From NCBI GenBank assembly GCA_002503545.1, contig DARY01000029.1, forward strand, positions 248 to 46,602: a DNA stretch of 46,355 bases, in the 5' to 3' direction. Shown piece after piece: positions 27,003-34,250 of this stretch. The stretch is from Candidatus Methanomethylophilus sp. UBA78 (GTDB lineage Archaea > Thermoplasmatota > Thermoplasmata > Methanomassiliicoccales > Methanomethylophilaceae). The notes under the pieces were generated by a model that saw only the letters and a program-made list of their open reading frames with translations, was not told the DNA's origin and ran no database searches. Numbering within the stretch: position 1 is the stretch's first letter; each line of letters starts with the position of its first letter. Made by a program: the position numbers and the translations under genes.

Positions 27003-27478
27003 GCACCCTGGAGATCGACGGTGGATACGCCGGCATCAGGTTCTCCGCATGCCATTTCATACCCTATCACGAGAAATGTTCCAGACTGCACGGGCACAGC
27101 TACATAGTGCGCCTCAGGCTGGAGGGCGAGATCGGCGAGGACGGCATGATCATGGACTTCGTCGTCCTGAAGAAGAAGCTCAAGGAGATGGTGGATGAGA
27201 TGGACCACGCCATCCTCCTCCCCTCGCGCTCCGAGGTGGTGAAGATAACCTCCGACGGCGATTCCGTAATAGCCGAGAGCTGCGGGAAGAAGTACATGTT
27301 CCCCCTTATGGACGTCAGGATGCTGGACATCCCCACGACGACCGCGGAGGAGATGTCCAAGCTGATGGCCGAGAAGCTCGCCAGGGAGATAGAGATACCT
27401 GCCAACGTGAAGTCCCTCGCCGTCGGTCTCGACGAGGAGCGCGGGCAGACGGCGTGGTACACGGTGGCTCTGAGATGA
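26999..27478 (+). CDS. queD: 6-carboxytetrahydropterin synthase (QueD)
   Basis: A 159-aa member of the PTPS/QueD family, converting dihydroneopterin triphosphate toward preQ0, the precursor of archaeosine in tRNA. Zinc histidines and the catalytic cysteine are in ACHFIPYHEKCSRLHGHSY near residue 20. The later HAILL segment and the Glu in GLDEERGQTAWY complete the site. It overlaps mtxX before it and queC after it by ATGA. Confidence 0.92.
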   Translation: MSTLEIDGGYAGIRFSACHFIPYHEKCSRLHGHSYIVRLRLEGEIGEDGMIMDFVVLKKKLKEMVDEMDHAILLPSRSEVVKITSDGDSVIAESCGKKYMFPLMDVRMLDIPTTTAEEMSKLMAEKLAREIEIPANVKSLAVGLDEERGQTAWYTVALR

Positions 27479-28161
27479 AGCCGAAGGCAGTCGTACTTCT
27501 GTCCGGAGGGCTGGATTCGACCACGTCCCTCGCGCAGGCCATCGACGACGGCTGCGAGCCCACGGCGATCAGCTTCCGCTACGGACAGAAGCACACCAAG
27601 GAGTTGGCCTCCGCCGAGAACGTCTGCAGGCATTACGGCGTGCCGCACGTCGTCATCGACCTGAACCTGTCCTCCTTCCGTTCGGCCCTCACCCGGAATG
27701 ACATCGAAGTCCCCATGGACAGGGAGGGGAAGCTCGATGAGGAGATCCCCGTGACATATGTGCCAGCAAGGAACATAGTCTTCCTCAGCATCGCCGCAGG
27801 GCTCGCCGAGTCCATCGACGCCGACCGCGTATACATAGGCGCCAACGCCGTGGATTACAGCGGATACCCGGACGACCGTCCGGATTTCTTCAAGGCCTAC
27901 GAGGAGATGCTCGCCAAGGGTACGAAGGCGGGGGTGGAGGGACACCCCGTCAGGATAATGACCCCCCTGCTGTATCTCTCCAAAGCGGAGATTGTCAGCC
28001 TAGGCAAGAGGCTGAACGCCCCGCTGGAACTTACCTGGTCCTGCTACAACGGCGGGGAGAAGGCGTGCGGCCACTGCGACTCCTGCAGACTCAGGCTGGA
28101 GGGTTTCAGGAAGGCCGGCTACAGGGACGAGATATCCTACGAGGACGGGGTCCAGCGATGA
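27475..28161 (+). CDS. queC: 7-cyano-7-deazaguanine synthase (QueC)
   Basis: ATP-dependent enzyme converting 7-carboxy-7-deazaguanine and ammonia to preQ0. The PP-loop LLSGGLDSTTSLAQ is at the N-terminus and the zinc-binding cysteines (SCYNGGEKACGHCDSCRLR) are at the C-terminus. 228 aa, normal size. The ATG at 27475 overlaps the queD stop, and its own stop overlaps the queE start. Confidence 0.96.
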   Translation: MKPKAVVLLSGGLDSTTSLAQAIDDGCEPTAISFRYGQKHTKELASAENVCRHYGVPHVVIDLNLSSFRSALTRNDIEVPMDREGKLDEEIPVTYVPARNIVFLSIAAGLAESIDADRVYIGANAVDYSGYPDDRPDFFKAYEEMLAKGTKAGVEGHPVRIMTPLLYLSKAEIVSLGKRLNAPLELTWSCYNGGEKACGHCDSCRLRLEGFRKAGYRDEISYEDGVQR

Positions 28162-28790
28162 GGGTAGTCGAACATTTCCTGTCCATACAGGGCGAGGGCC
28201 TGCAGATGGGCCGCCTGACGTACTTCATAAGGAGCGCGGGATGCAATCTCCGCTGCTCCTGGTGCGACACCGTCTACGCCCTCGAGGACGGCGACGCCGC
28301 AGCGGACATGTCCGTGGACGACCTCGCCGCCGCGGTCGGGGATGTCAGCAGCGTCTGCCTCACCGGAGGGGAGCCTCTTCTCCAGAAGGATGCCCCAGAT
28401 CTCCTCCGCCGGCTGTCCGCCGAGGGGAAGACGGTCGTCCTGGAGACCAACGGATCCGTCGATCTGGGTATGGTGCCGGTCTCTGACCGCATCATCATCA
28501 GTATGGATATCAAATGCCCGTCCTCCGGGATGGCCGACAGGATGCTCCTATCCAATCTGGCACTTCTGTCCCGGAAAGACCAGCTCAAGTTCGTCATCGC
28601 GGACGCCGCCGATCTGGATTACGCGGAGGGGATCCTTGCGGAGAACCCCGTGGACACAAACGTCATCTTCAGTCCGGTGGGCGGTGTCGGACTGCGTATG
28701 CTGGCGGAGGAGGTCGTGGCCAGGAGACTCGACGTCAGGGTCCTCCCCCAACTCCATAAGATAATTTGGGGAGACAGGAAAGGGGTTTGA
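28158..28790 (+). CDS. queE: 7-carboxy-7-deazaguanine synthase (QueE), radical SAM
   Basis: Radical SAM ring-contraction enzyme that makes 7-carboxy-7-deazaguanine from the QueD product. The cluster motif CNLRCSWC (CxxxCxxC) is near residue 30, LTGGEPLLQ near 73, and the beginning EHFLSIQGEG is family-typical. 210 aa. Last gene of the mtxX-queDCE operon; the archaeosine tRNA-guanine transglycosylase itself is not in the window. Confidence 0.95.
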   Translation: MRVVEHFLSIQGEGLQMGRLTYFIRSAGCNLRCSWCDTVYALEDGDAAADMSVDDLAAAVGDVSSVCLTGGEPLLQKDAPDLLRRLSAEGKTVVLETNGSVDLGMVPVSDRIIISMDIKCPSSGMADRMLLSNLALLSRKDQLKFVIADAADLDYAEGILAENPVDTNVIFSPVGGVGLRMLAEEVVARRLDVRVLPQLHKIIWGDRKGV

Positions 28791-28842
28791 GGTCCGGTCC
28801 CTGGCAGGCGGACCGGGATGTGCCAGACGTCCCGTCCGCGGC

Positions 28843-29187
28843 TTACTTGCGGTTCTCGAATTTCTTCTCGAGGGCTATGCGGTCCCTGACCTCGACGATG
28901 CAGTTCTCGGCGGTGTCGTCCATGTCGGAGAACACGCGTATGCCCGCATCCTGCAGGATCTTCATCCCGTGGGTCCCTATGCCGCCCACTATGACCACGT
29001 CGACGCTGAGCTCCGATATCGCCTTGGCGACCTTGTAGCCCGCACCGTCGCTGTCGGCGTACTCGTTCTCCATGACCGTGTAGTCGAGGGTGTCCGGATC
29101 CACCAGGAGGAAGTAGGGGGCGTGGCCGAAGTCCTCGGCCACCAGGGAGTCGAGCGTGTCCCCTTCGGCTATGACGCCGAATTTCAT
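28843..29187 (-). CDS. NifX/NafY-like dinitrogenase Fe-Mo cofactor family protein
   Basis: A 114-aa single-domain protein of the NifB/NifX/NafY iron-molybdenum-cofactor-binding fold (KFGVIAEGDTLDSLVAEDFGHAPYFLLVD, IVGGIGTHGMKILQDAGIRVF). In methanogens such small proteins are common without nitrogenase, often beside Mrp-type ATPases, and are thought to handle Fe-S or metal clusters. It follows the Mrp/NBP35 gene with an ATGA overlap, which supports a joint role. No nif genes are in view. Confidence 0.9.
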   Translation of the reverse strand: MKFGVIAEGDTLDSLVAEDFGHAPYFLLVDPDTLDYTVMENEYADSDGAGYKVAKAISELSVDVVIVGGIGTHGMKILQDAGIRVFSDMDDTAENCIVEVRDRIALEKKFENRK

Positions 29188-30062
29188 GGTTTCTTCTCCT
29201 GCGCCTTCTTCCTCTGTTCTTCCAGGTACTTCCTGTCGTTCTCGATCGTCCTGACGACTTTGCTGGCGATCTCCCTGAAGGCCTTGGCGGAGGCGGATTC
29301 GGGGCTCGCCACGACTATCGGCATGCCGCTGTCTCCGGAGGTGACCACGCCGGGTTCCAGCGGGACCTTGCCGAGGAACTGGATCCCTATCTCCTTGGCC
29401 GTGGCCTCCCCTCCTCCGGACTTGAAGATATCCACCCTCTCGCCGCAGTGGGGGCAGATGAACCCGCTCATGTTCTCGACGAGACCTATGATGGGTATGC
29501 CGGTCTGGGCCGCGAATGTGACAGATTTCCTGGAGTCCAGGAGGGCCACGTCCTGCGGGGTGGTGACGATGACGGCCCCGTCGGCCTTCGGGATGAGCTG
29601 GACGATGGACAGGGCCTCGTCGCCGGTCCCGGGAGGCATGTCGATGACGAGGTAGTCCAGGGAACCCCAGTTGACATCCTCGATGAACTGCCTCACCGCA
29701 CCCATCTTCACGGGCCCCCTCCACATGATCGCGTCGTCCTTGCTCGGCAGCAGGAACGCCATAGACATGAGCTTGAGGGACGGCGGGACATGCACGGGGA
29801 TGAGCCTGTCGTTCTCGACGGTGAGCTTCTCGTCCTCCACGTGGAACATCTTGGGGATGTTCGGTCCGGTGATGTCGAGGTCCATCAGCCCCACCTGGAA
29901 CCCGGACATGGCCAGAGCCTCCGCGAGGTTGGAGGACACCGTGGACTTGCCGACACCGCCTTTGCCGGAAAGAACGATGATCACGTGTTTTATGTTGGAC
30001 AGGGTATCCCTGAGCCGGGAGTCTTCCTCTATCTTCTCCGCGCTGAGTATTGGTGCAGCCAT
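29184..30062 (-). CDS. Mrp/NBP35-family iron-sulfur cluster carrier ATPase
   Basis: A 292-aa P-loop ATPase of the MinD/Mrp class that carries [4Fe-4S] clusters to target proteins. It has the deviant Walker A LSGKGGVGKSTVSSNLAEALA near residue 40, IDMPPGTGDEA, and the CxxC cluster-binding motif in FICPHCGER. The frame is open upstream, but MAAPILSAEKI at 30062 is the normal beginning. Its stop overlaps the start of the NifX-like gene. Confidence 0.93.
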   Translation of the reverse strand: MAAPILSAEKIEEDSRLRDTLSNIKHVIIVLSGKGGVGKSTVSSNLAEALAMSGFQVGLMDLDITGPNIPKMFHVEDEKLTVENDRLIPVHVPPSLKLMSMAFLLPSKDDAIMWRGPVKMGAVRQFIEDVNWGSLDYLVIDMPPGTGDEALSIVQLIPKADGAVIVTTPQDVALLDSRKSVTFAAQTGIPIIGLVENMSGFICPHCGERVDIFKSGGGEATAKEIGIQFLGKVPLEPGVVTSGDSGMPIVVASPESASAKAFREIASKVVRTIENDRKYLEEQRKKAQEKKP

Positions 30063-30140
30063 TGAGATTCCTCTATGCCAGTGTATCGCACGTGCGCAAT
30101 AAAGCGTTTGTGCCGCCGGTCTTTCATTGCACATGTGGAA

Positions 30141-30149
30141 TTTTTATAT
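30141..30149 (+). promoter_or_regulatory. TATA-like box of the glycosyltransferase
   Basis: TTTTTATAT, about 42-50 nt before the GTG at 30191, leaving a leader of roughly 20 nt. Confidence 0.5.
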
Positions 30150-30190
30150 CATCAGCGGATTACGAGATATGTTAAGGTCAGAGGTTCGGG

Positions 30191-31349
30191 GTGCGGATTA
30201 TGCTGGAATTCATCGTTCTTTTCATGCTCCTTTTCTACGCTCCGTATGCACTGTACCAAATCTACCTCATCCTCTACTCCATCCTGTTCGACGACAGGAG
30301 GTCGTTCATGAAGGAACCCCCTCTGCCGGCGGCCAACAATCTGATCGTCGCGATAACCACGAATGGGATGGCCACCGATGTCGTCGAGAAGATCATACGC
30401 AAGGTCCGCAGTTACGGGGTGGCCTCGGAGATCTTCGTCATCAAGGAGGCCCGCGACGCGTTCAGCTATTCCTGCAGAGAAGTGATTGTGCCAGCCGACT
30501 ATGTTTGCGGGGGGGGGGTCCCGTAACAAGATGCGTGCGATGCAGTACGGGATAGAGGCGCTCCATGCGATGGGCTACGGCCGGGAGACCTACATCTGCC
30601 ATCTCGACGACGACAGCGTCGTCGACAAACCCTATCTCATGTATGTGAAGTACTATCTGAGGGCCGAGGGCGCACAGGGCTGCATACGCCTGAGGGCTTT
30701 CGGAAGACACCTGTTCTCTTCCCTTTCGGACCTGGTCAGGATCTCCAACTGCGAGGCCTGGTGCAAATACTACAATTCCAGGAATGCACCTGTGTTCGTC
30801 CACGGAGAAGGCATAGTGATACGCGCAGATGTGGAATACGAAATCGGATGGGATTACGGGACCTACGGGGCGGAGGACCTGATGATGGGTCTGCACATAT
30901 CCAGGAGATACCGTTTCGCGCACATACCCATCGGCAACATCTACATAGCGCCGCCTACCACTGCGAAGGACTACTACAAGCAGCGCAGAAGGTGGTTCTG
31001 GTCGATCCTGAAGAACGACGGCAAGGTCAGGGCGCTTAGTGCCAGGACATACCTGTTCTACATGTACATGTATGTGAACGGGGTGCTGGGTCTCGTGCTG
31101 CTGCTGGCGTTCCCGCTGATACTCGCATTCATGGATTTCAGCATCCTGATGATAACCGTCGCCGTCGTTAACGTGGTGAGCTTCTACGCATACTACCAGT
31201 TCGGGGCTTCGTACATGCATTCCGTACCCATATCCCTGCTGGTGTTCATCCTGCAGATCCCTATCGCGTTCTACGACGGTATGACCATAGTGTACGCACT
31301 CGTCAAGAAGCCGGATTTCACGACGTTCGAGACCATAAAGAAGGTCTGA
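30191..31349 (+). CDS. Membrane glycosyltransferase (GT2-like), split by a frameshift at a G10 tract
   Basis: Two overlapping frames together make one protein. The first (30191-30526, GTG start or ATG at 30200) gives a membrane helix and the N-terminal GT fold, then stops right after the G-run. The second carries on to 31349 with CHLDDDSVVDKPYL (DxD-type site, about residue 139), EDLMMGLH, KQRRRWFWS, and three C-terminal membrane helices. With nine Gs instead of ten the frame would be continuous (385 aa, about residue 107: CGGGSRNKMRAM). It resembles membrane beta-glycosyltransferases of the egghead type, likely for surface glycans. Phase variation, recent inactivation or a homopolymer sequencing error are all possible. 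Confidence 0.75.
30509..30518 (+). repeat. Homopolymer tract of ten Gs
   Basis: An uninterrupted run of ten G residues inside a coding region, at the exact point where the glycosyltransferase frame breaks. It is the longest G-run I noticed in the window. Confidence 0.9.
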
Positions 31350-31589
31350 TCACTTTTCGTCCGGGTCGGAGTCCAGGACGGAGTCCAGCGGATCGAACAG
31401 CTCGTCGCGGGTTACGGCGAGGTACGAGAACGCCGCGATGCCTGCCAGTATGCTGATCAGGGTGATCAGCAGGATTATGATGCCGTACTTTTCGAGGACC
31501 TGGTCGCTGAAGAAGTAGGACGCTACCGCGGACAGCAGCAACAGTACCGTCAGAACGAAGATCACGGTGCGTTCGGAAGAACCGCGCAT
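31350..31589 (-). CDS. Small two-TM membrane protein
   Basis: A 79-aa protein with two hydrophobic helices (residues about 9-25 and 36-56) and an acidic C-terminal tail rich in Asp. Family not recognised. Its stop codon directly abuts the stop of the convergent glycosyltransferase gene with no bases between. A TATA-like TTTAACTA about 25 nt before the ATG on the minus strand supports expression. Confidence 0.7.
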   Translation of the reverse strand: MRGSSERTVIFVLTVLLLLSAVASYFFSDQVLEKYGIIILLITLISILAGIAAFSYLAVTRDELFDPLDSVLDSDPDEK

Positions 31590-31638
31590 GCTTTCGGTAT
31601 CGCCGATTCACGTAGTTAAATCCTTCATTTTGACCAAG

Positions 31639-31647
31639 TATCTTAAT
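31639..31647 (+). promoter_or_regulatory. TATA-like box of the VOC-flavoprotein pair
   Basis: TATCTTAAT, 23-31 nt before the ATG at 31670; a weak match. Confidence 0.35.
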
Positions 31648-31669
31648 CTGGGACGGCATCGGGGGACTC

Positions 31670-32089
31670 ATGCCCATAGGCGATCCCCACGGAGGGAATT
31701 TCCAATACTGCACGGAGGGACTTCCGGAATCCATCTTCATGGTCGGCATACCCTCCAAGGACCCCCTTTCGGCCCTGGTCTTCTACAGGGACACGCTGAT
31801 GATGGAAGTAGTCTACAGCGGACCGGAGGAGGCCGTCGTCAGAAGGGGCTCGGCCGTGCTGAGGCTGTTCAGGTCGGACAGGGCCGGGGTGGACACGGGC
31901 GTCTTCCTCGGTGTGGACGATACGTTCGACTTCCACCGCAGGATGATCGACGAGGGTGTCAGATTCAAACTGGATCCCAAGAGGCTGCCCATGGGGGTGG
32001 CGACCTCGTTCTTCGACGGGGACGGGAATCTGCTTTATGCCATAGAGACCAAGGCCGAGCCGAGGTTCGAGGAGACGGGAAGTTCATGA
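31670..32089 (+). CDS. VOC-family (glyoxalase/bleomycin-resistance-like) protein
   Basis: A 139-aa protein with the paired beta-alpha-beta-beta-beta layout of the vicinal oxygen chelate fold (FMVGIPSKDPLSALVFYRDTLMMEVVY at the start, SFFDGDGNLLYAIET near the end). The ending FDGDGN...E is the usual metal-site half of the family. Reaction unknown. It overlaps the following flavodoxin-like gene by ATGA. Confidence 0.82.
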   Translation: MPIGDPHGGNFQYCTEGLPESIFMVGIPSKDPLSALVFYRDTLMMEVVYSGPEEAVVRRGSAVLRLFRSDRAGVDTGVFLGVDDTFDFHRRMIDEGVRFKLDPKRLPMGVATSFFDGDGNLLYAIETKAEPRFEETGSS

Positions 32090-32664
32090 AAGTTATAGCA
32101 CTCAATGGAAGTCCCAGACTCATCGGGAACACTAGCAACCTGCTGGCGGAGTTCCTGGACGAGCTGGGGAAGGAGGGCGTGGAGACCGAGATGGTGCAGC
32201 TGTACGACCACGAGTTCCAGTTCTGCAACGACTGCCGTTCCTGCGAGATGAGGGGCGACGGCAGGTGCATAATGGAGGATGACGACATGAACGGCATCCT
32301 CGATGCGATGAGGGCGGCGGACGGGATAGTCCTGGCGGCCCCCGCCTACGCCGGAGGCATACCCAGCCAGATGAAGGTCTTCCTCGAGAGGGCGGGTCTG
32401 GCACTCACGATGGGGGACAGGGGCCTCAGGGGAAAGGTCGGTGCCGTTCTGACGGTCTCCGCCCACGACGGTGCGGAGAACGCATACAACGAACTGACCT
32501 ACTGGCTCATACACAACGAGATCAACGTGGTCGGTACGTACCCTCTGCCGATATTCAGGGCCCTCAACTCCCCGCAGTACGAGGATGACGAGCAGGCCAT
32601 GAAGGGCATGCACCGGCTGGCGGAGAACATGGTCGCTCTCCTCGAGAAGAGTACCAGCAATTGA
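32086..32664 (+). CDS. Flavodoxin-like NAD(P)H-dependent FMN reductase / iron-sulfur flavoprotein-type
   Basis: A 192-aa flavoprotein. The FMN phosphate loop is at the N-terminus (ALNGSPRLIGNTSNLL). A cysteine cluster (CNDCRSCEMRGDGRC) near residue 47 resembles the Fe-S motif of methanogen iron-sulfur flavoproteins. APAYAGGIPSQMKVFLERAG near residue 85 is the isoalloxazine loop. Electron donor and acceptor are unknown; relatives serve in redox stress or electron transfer. Co-transcribed with the VOC gene. Confidence 0.88.
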   Translation: MKVIALNGSPRLIGNTSNLLAEFLDELGKEGVETEMVQLYDHEFQFCNDCRSCEMRGDGRCIMEDDDMNGILDAMRAADGIVLAAPAYAGGIPSQMKVFLERAGLALTMGDRGLRGKVGAVLTVSAHDGAENAYNELTYWLIHNEINVVGTYPLPIFRALNSPQYEDDEQAMKGMHRLAENMVALLEKSTSN

Positions 32665-32677
32665 TTTTACGATATTT

Positions 32678-32706
32678 CCGACAGGGCTTTGCGCCCTGTC
32701 GGTTTT
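32678..32706. terminator. Bidirectional hairpin terminator
   Basis: CCGACAGGGC (32678-32687) pairs perfectly with GCCCTGTCGG (32693-32702) around a 5-nt loop, with TTTT after it. It lies between convergent genes and can serve both. Confidence 0.75.
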
Positions 32707-32712
32707 GAAGTT

Positions 32713-33432
32713 TCAGAAGAAATAGAATCCGCAGCCGTGTTCCGAGGACGCCTTCGCAGCGGCCTCGACCCTTTCCAGCGGTCCGGAGTACCTGTGCACG
32801 GCCATTTTGCCCTCTTCGGCGAGGGCGGGCCCGAGGATCTTCACTTCCTCCAGCACGGCTTTCGCATCCGCCGGACTGAGTTTCTTCATATCCCTGGCGT
32901 TCTCGAAGACGGCGCCTATTATCGGGCAACCGTATTTCTGTGCTATCGTCGGAAGCTGGCTCGTCTCCGGGCCGAACGATCCGACGCAACCCCTTCCCTT
33001 GTCCCACGAGAGCTTGCATTTGGAGCACATCTCGTTCATGTCGTCGAATTCCACGCGGTCCCAGGCCGTGATCCTGTCATCCTTGTTTCCTGTTGCGAGG
33101 GCCTCCGATCTGAGGGCCTCGTCCATCTTGGTCAGGTCGGCCCATCCTGTGGGGACCCTTCTGACGTACTGTGACAGCAGGGCCCTGTCCTCATCCTTCT
33201 TGACCTTCTCCATGTATATGGCGTCGGCATCCTCGTTTATGCGGTTCCTCTTGAGGAACGCATCCATGTCCCCGGCGGCCTTGGCCGCATCCTCGAGTGA
33301 CACGACCTCATCCACGTCCATGTAAGGTTCGAATTTCTTCCCTTCGACTTTCGCTTTGATGACGGTAAGCTTCAGCTCCCTGCAGAGGGCGTCCTGGGCT
33401 TCCGTTTCACATAATGCGATGTTGATTCCCAT
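32713..33432 (-). CDS. Unknown protein with Cys motif, 239 aa
   Basis: Not recognised. Soluble-looking, acidic N-terminal half (VDEVVSLEDAAKAAGDMD) and a central cysteine cluster CSKCKLSWDKGRGC, then YGCPIIGAVFENARDMKKLSP and a final EHGCGFYFF. The spaced Cys residues could bind zinc or an Fe-S cluster. It stands alone, has a TATA-like box 25-32 nt before its ATG and a 19-bp palindrome just upstream, so it may be individually regulated. Confidence 0.75.
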   Translation of the reverse strand: MGINIALCETEAQDALCRELKLTVIKAKVEGKKFEPYMDVDEVVSLEDAAKAAGDMDAFLKRNRINEDADAIYMEKVKKDEDRALLSQYVRRVPTGWADLTKMDEALRSEALATGNKDDRITAWDRVEFDDMNEMCSKCKLSWDKGRGCVGSFGPETSQLPTIAQKYGCPIIGAVFENARDMKKLSPADAKAVLEEVKILGPALAEEGKMAVHRYSGPLERVEAAAKASSEHGCGFYFF

Positions 33433-33456
33433 GCCGTGCCCCTAGGCTCTGCTCCG

Positions 33457-33464
33457 TTATTATG
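33457..33464 (-). promoter_or_regulatory. TATA-like box of the 239-aa unknown gene
   Basis: Reads CATAATAA on the minus strand, 25-32 nt before the ATG at 33432. Confidence 0.45.
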
Positions 33465-33471
33465 TTAGCGG

Positions 33472-33490
33472 ACGGTTTATTACAAACCGT
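33472..33490. promoter_or_regulatory. Palindrome, candidate operator
   Basis: ACGGTTT-ATTAC-AAACCGT, 7 bp perfect arms around a 5-nt centre. It lies directly upstream of the TATA-like box of the unknown gene, where a dimeric regulator could act. The regulator is unknown. Confidence 0.45.
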
Positions 33491-33757
33491 ATTTTCTGTA
33501 TCTGGGTCATTGCAAAGCAGCAGGGTGTCCGCATGTGCCAGCATCCCTCGGAACCGGCCACCGCACCTTCCCGGTGCATCCGGATCCGCATAGGTCATCA
33601 CGCCCGTCAGTCAGCAGACGAAAGGTGCCAGCAGTAAAAAAGTAATATACTACGAAGTGATTCTTATTAACGGTCGGTGCGGACGGTCAGGTCGTTTGTC
33701 TGCATCGGTTACTTTTACCCAAAGTTTCTATTCCTGCTATGTATACGCCCATATGTT

Positions 33758-34249
33758 ATGGCAGACATCAGAATCCGCAAGAGGAAGAGGCTCAGGAACA
33801 AGGAAGTTAAGGCCATCTCGGACCAGATGGAGGCCGATCTCGGGGTCCCCGTTTTCTCGGAGGACGAGCCGGTCGACCGCGCGGAGAGCACGGACTTCGA
33901 CCTTCTGATAGTGGGGAATGACATATTGGGTATCGTGTATCAGGAGAAGTTCTTCCTGACCGTCAGGGGGGTCATAAGGTACAAGCCCGTGAAGAAGTAC
34001 GTAACCGTCGACATGGGTGCCGTCCCATTCATAACCAACGGCGCCGACTGCATGGGCCCCGGCATAGTCGAGGCGGACCCCGGCATCAAGGAGGGCGATT
34101 TCGTATGGATAAGGGACGTCAAGAACAAGGTGCCGCTCGCAGTCGGCGTGTCAGCCCGTTCCGGTGCGGAACTGGCGGAGAGGAAACCCGGGAAGGCCAT
34201 AAAGTCGCTCAACAGCGTAGGTGACAAACTCTGGAAGGCAGGCGAGTGA
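33758..34249 (+). CDS. PUA-domain RNA-binding protein
   Basis: A 163-aa protein with a basic N-terminus (RIRKRKRLRNKEVK) and a pre-PUA segment. A C-terminal PUA domain (VTVDMGAVPFITNGADCMGPGI, GDFVWIRDVKNKVPLAVG) is the RNA-binding fold shared by archaeosine transglycosylase and MCT-1-like translation factors. The partner RNA is unknown. The next gene starts one base after its stop codon, so they form an operon. Confidence 0.88.
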   Translation: MADIRIRKRKRLRNKEVKAISDQMEADLGVPVFSEDEPVDRAESTDFDLLIVGNDILGIVYQEKFFLTVRGVIRYKPVKKYVTVDMGAVPFITNGADCMGPGIVEADPGIKEGDFVWIRDVKNKVPLAVGVSARSGAELAERKPGKAIKSLNSVGDKLWKAGE

Positions 34250-34250
34250 G

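Larger units (their letters stand above)
33433..33757. other. 325-bp intergenic region
   Basis: No gene is supported. It holds the promoter and palindrome of the minus-strand gene, a copy of the recurrent motif ATGTGCCAG at 33533-33541, a near-copy (GGTGCCAG, about 33626), and AT-rich boxes (TAATATAC near 33642, TATGTATA near 33740) that may serve the PUA gene. Confidence 0.6.

Noticed and set aside
28843..29187. Nitrogen fixation function for the NifX-like protein
   Set aside because: No nifH, D, K or B in the window, and such single-domain proteins are frequent in non-fixing methanogens next to Mrp ATPases.
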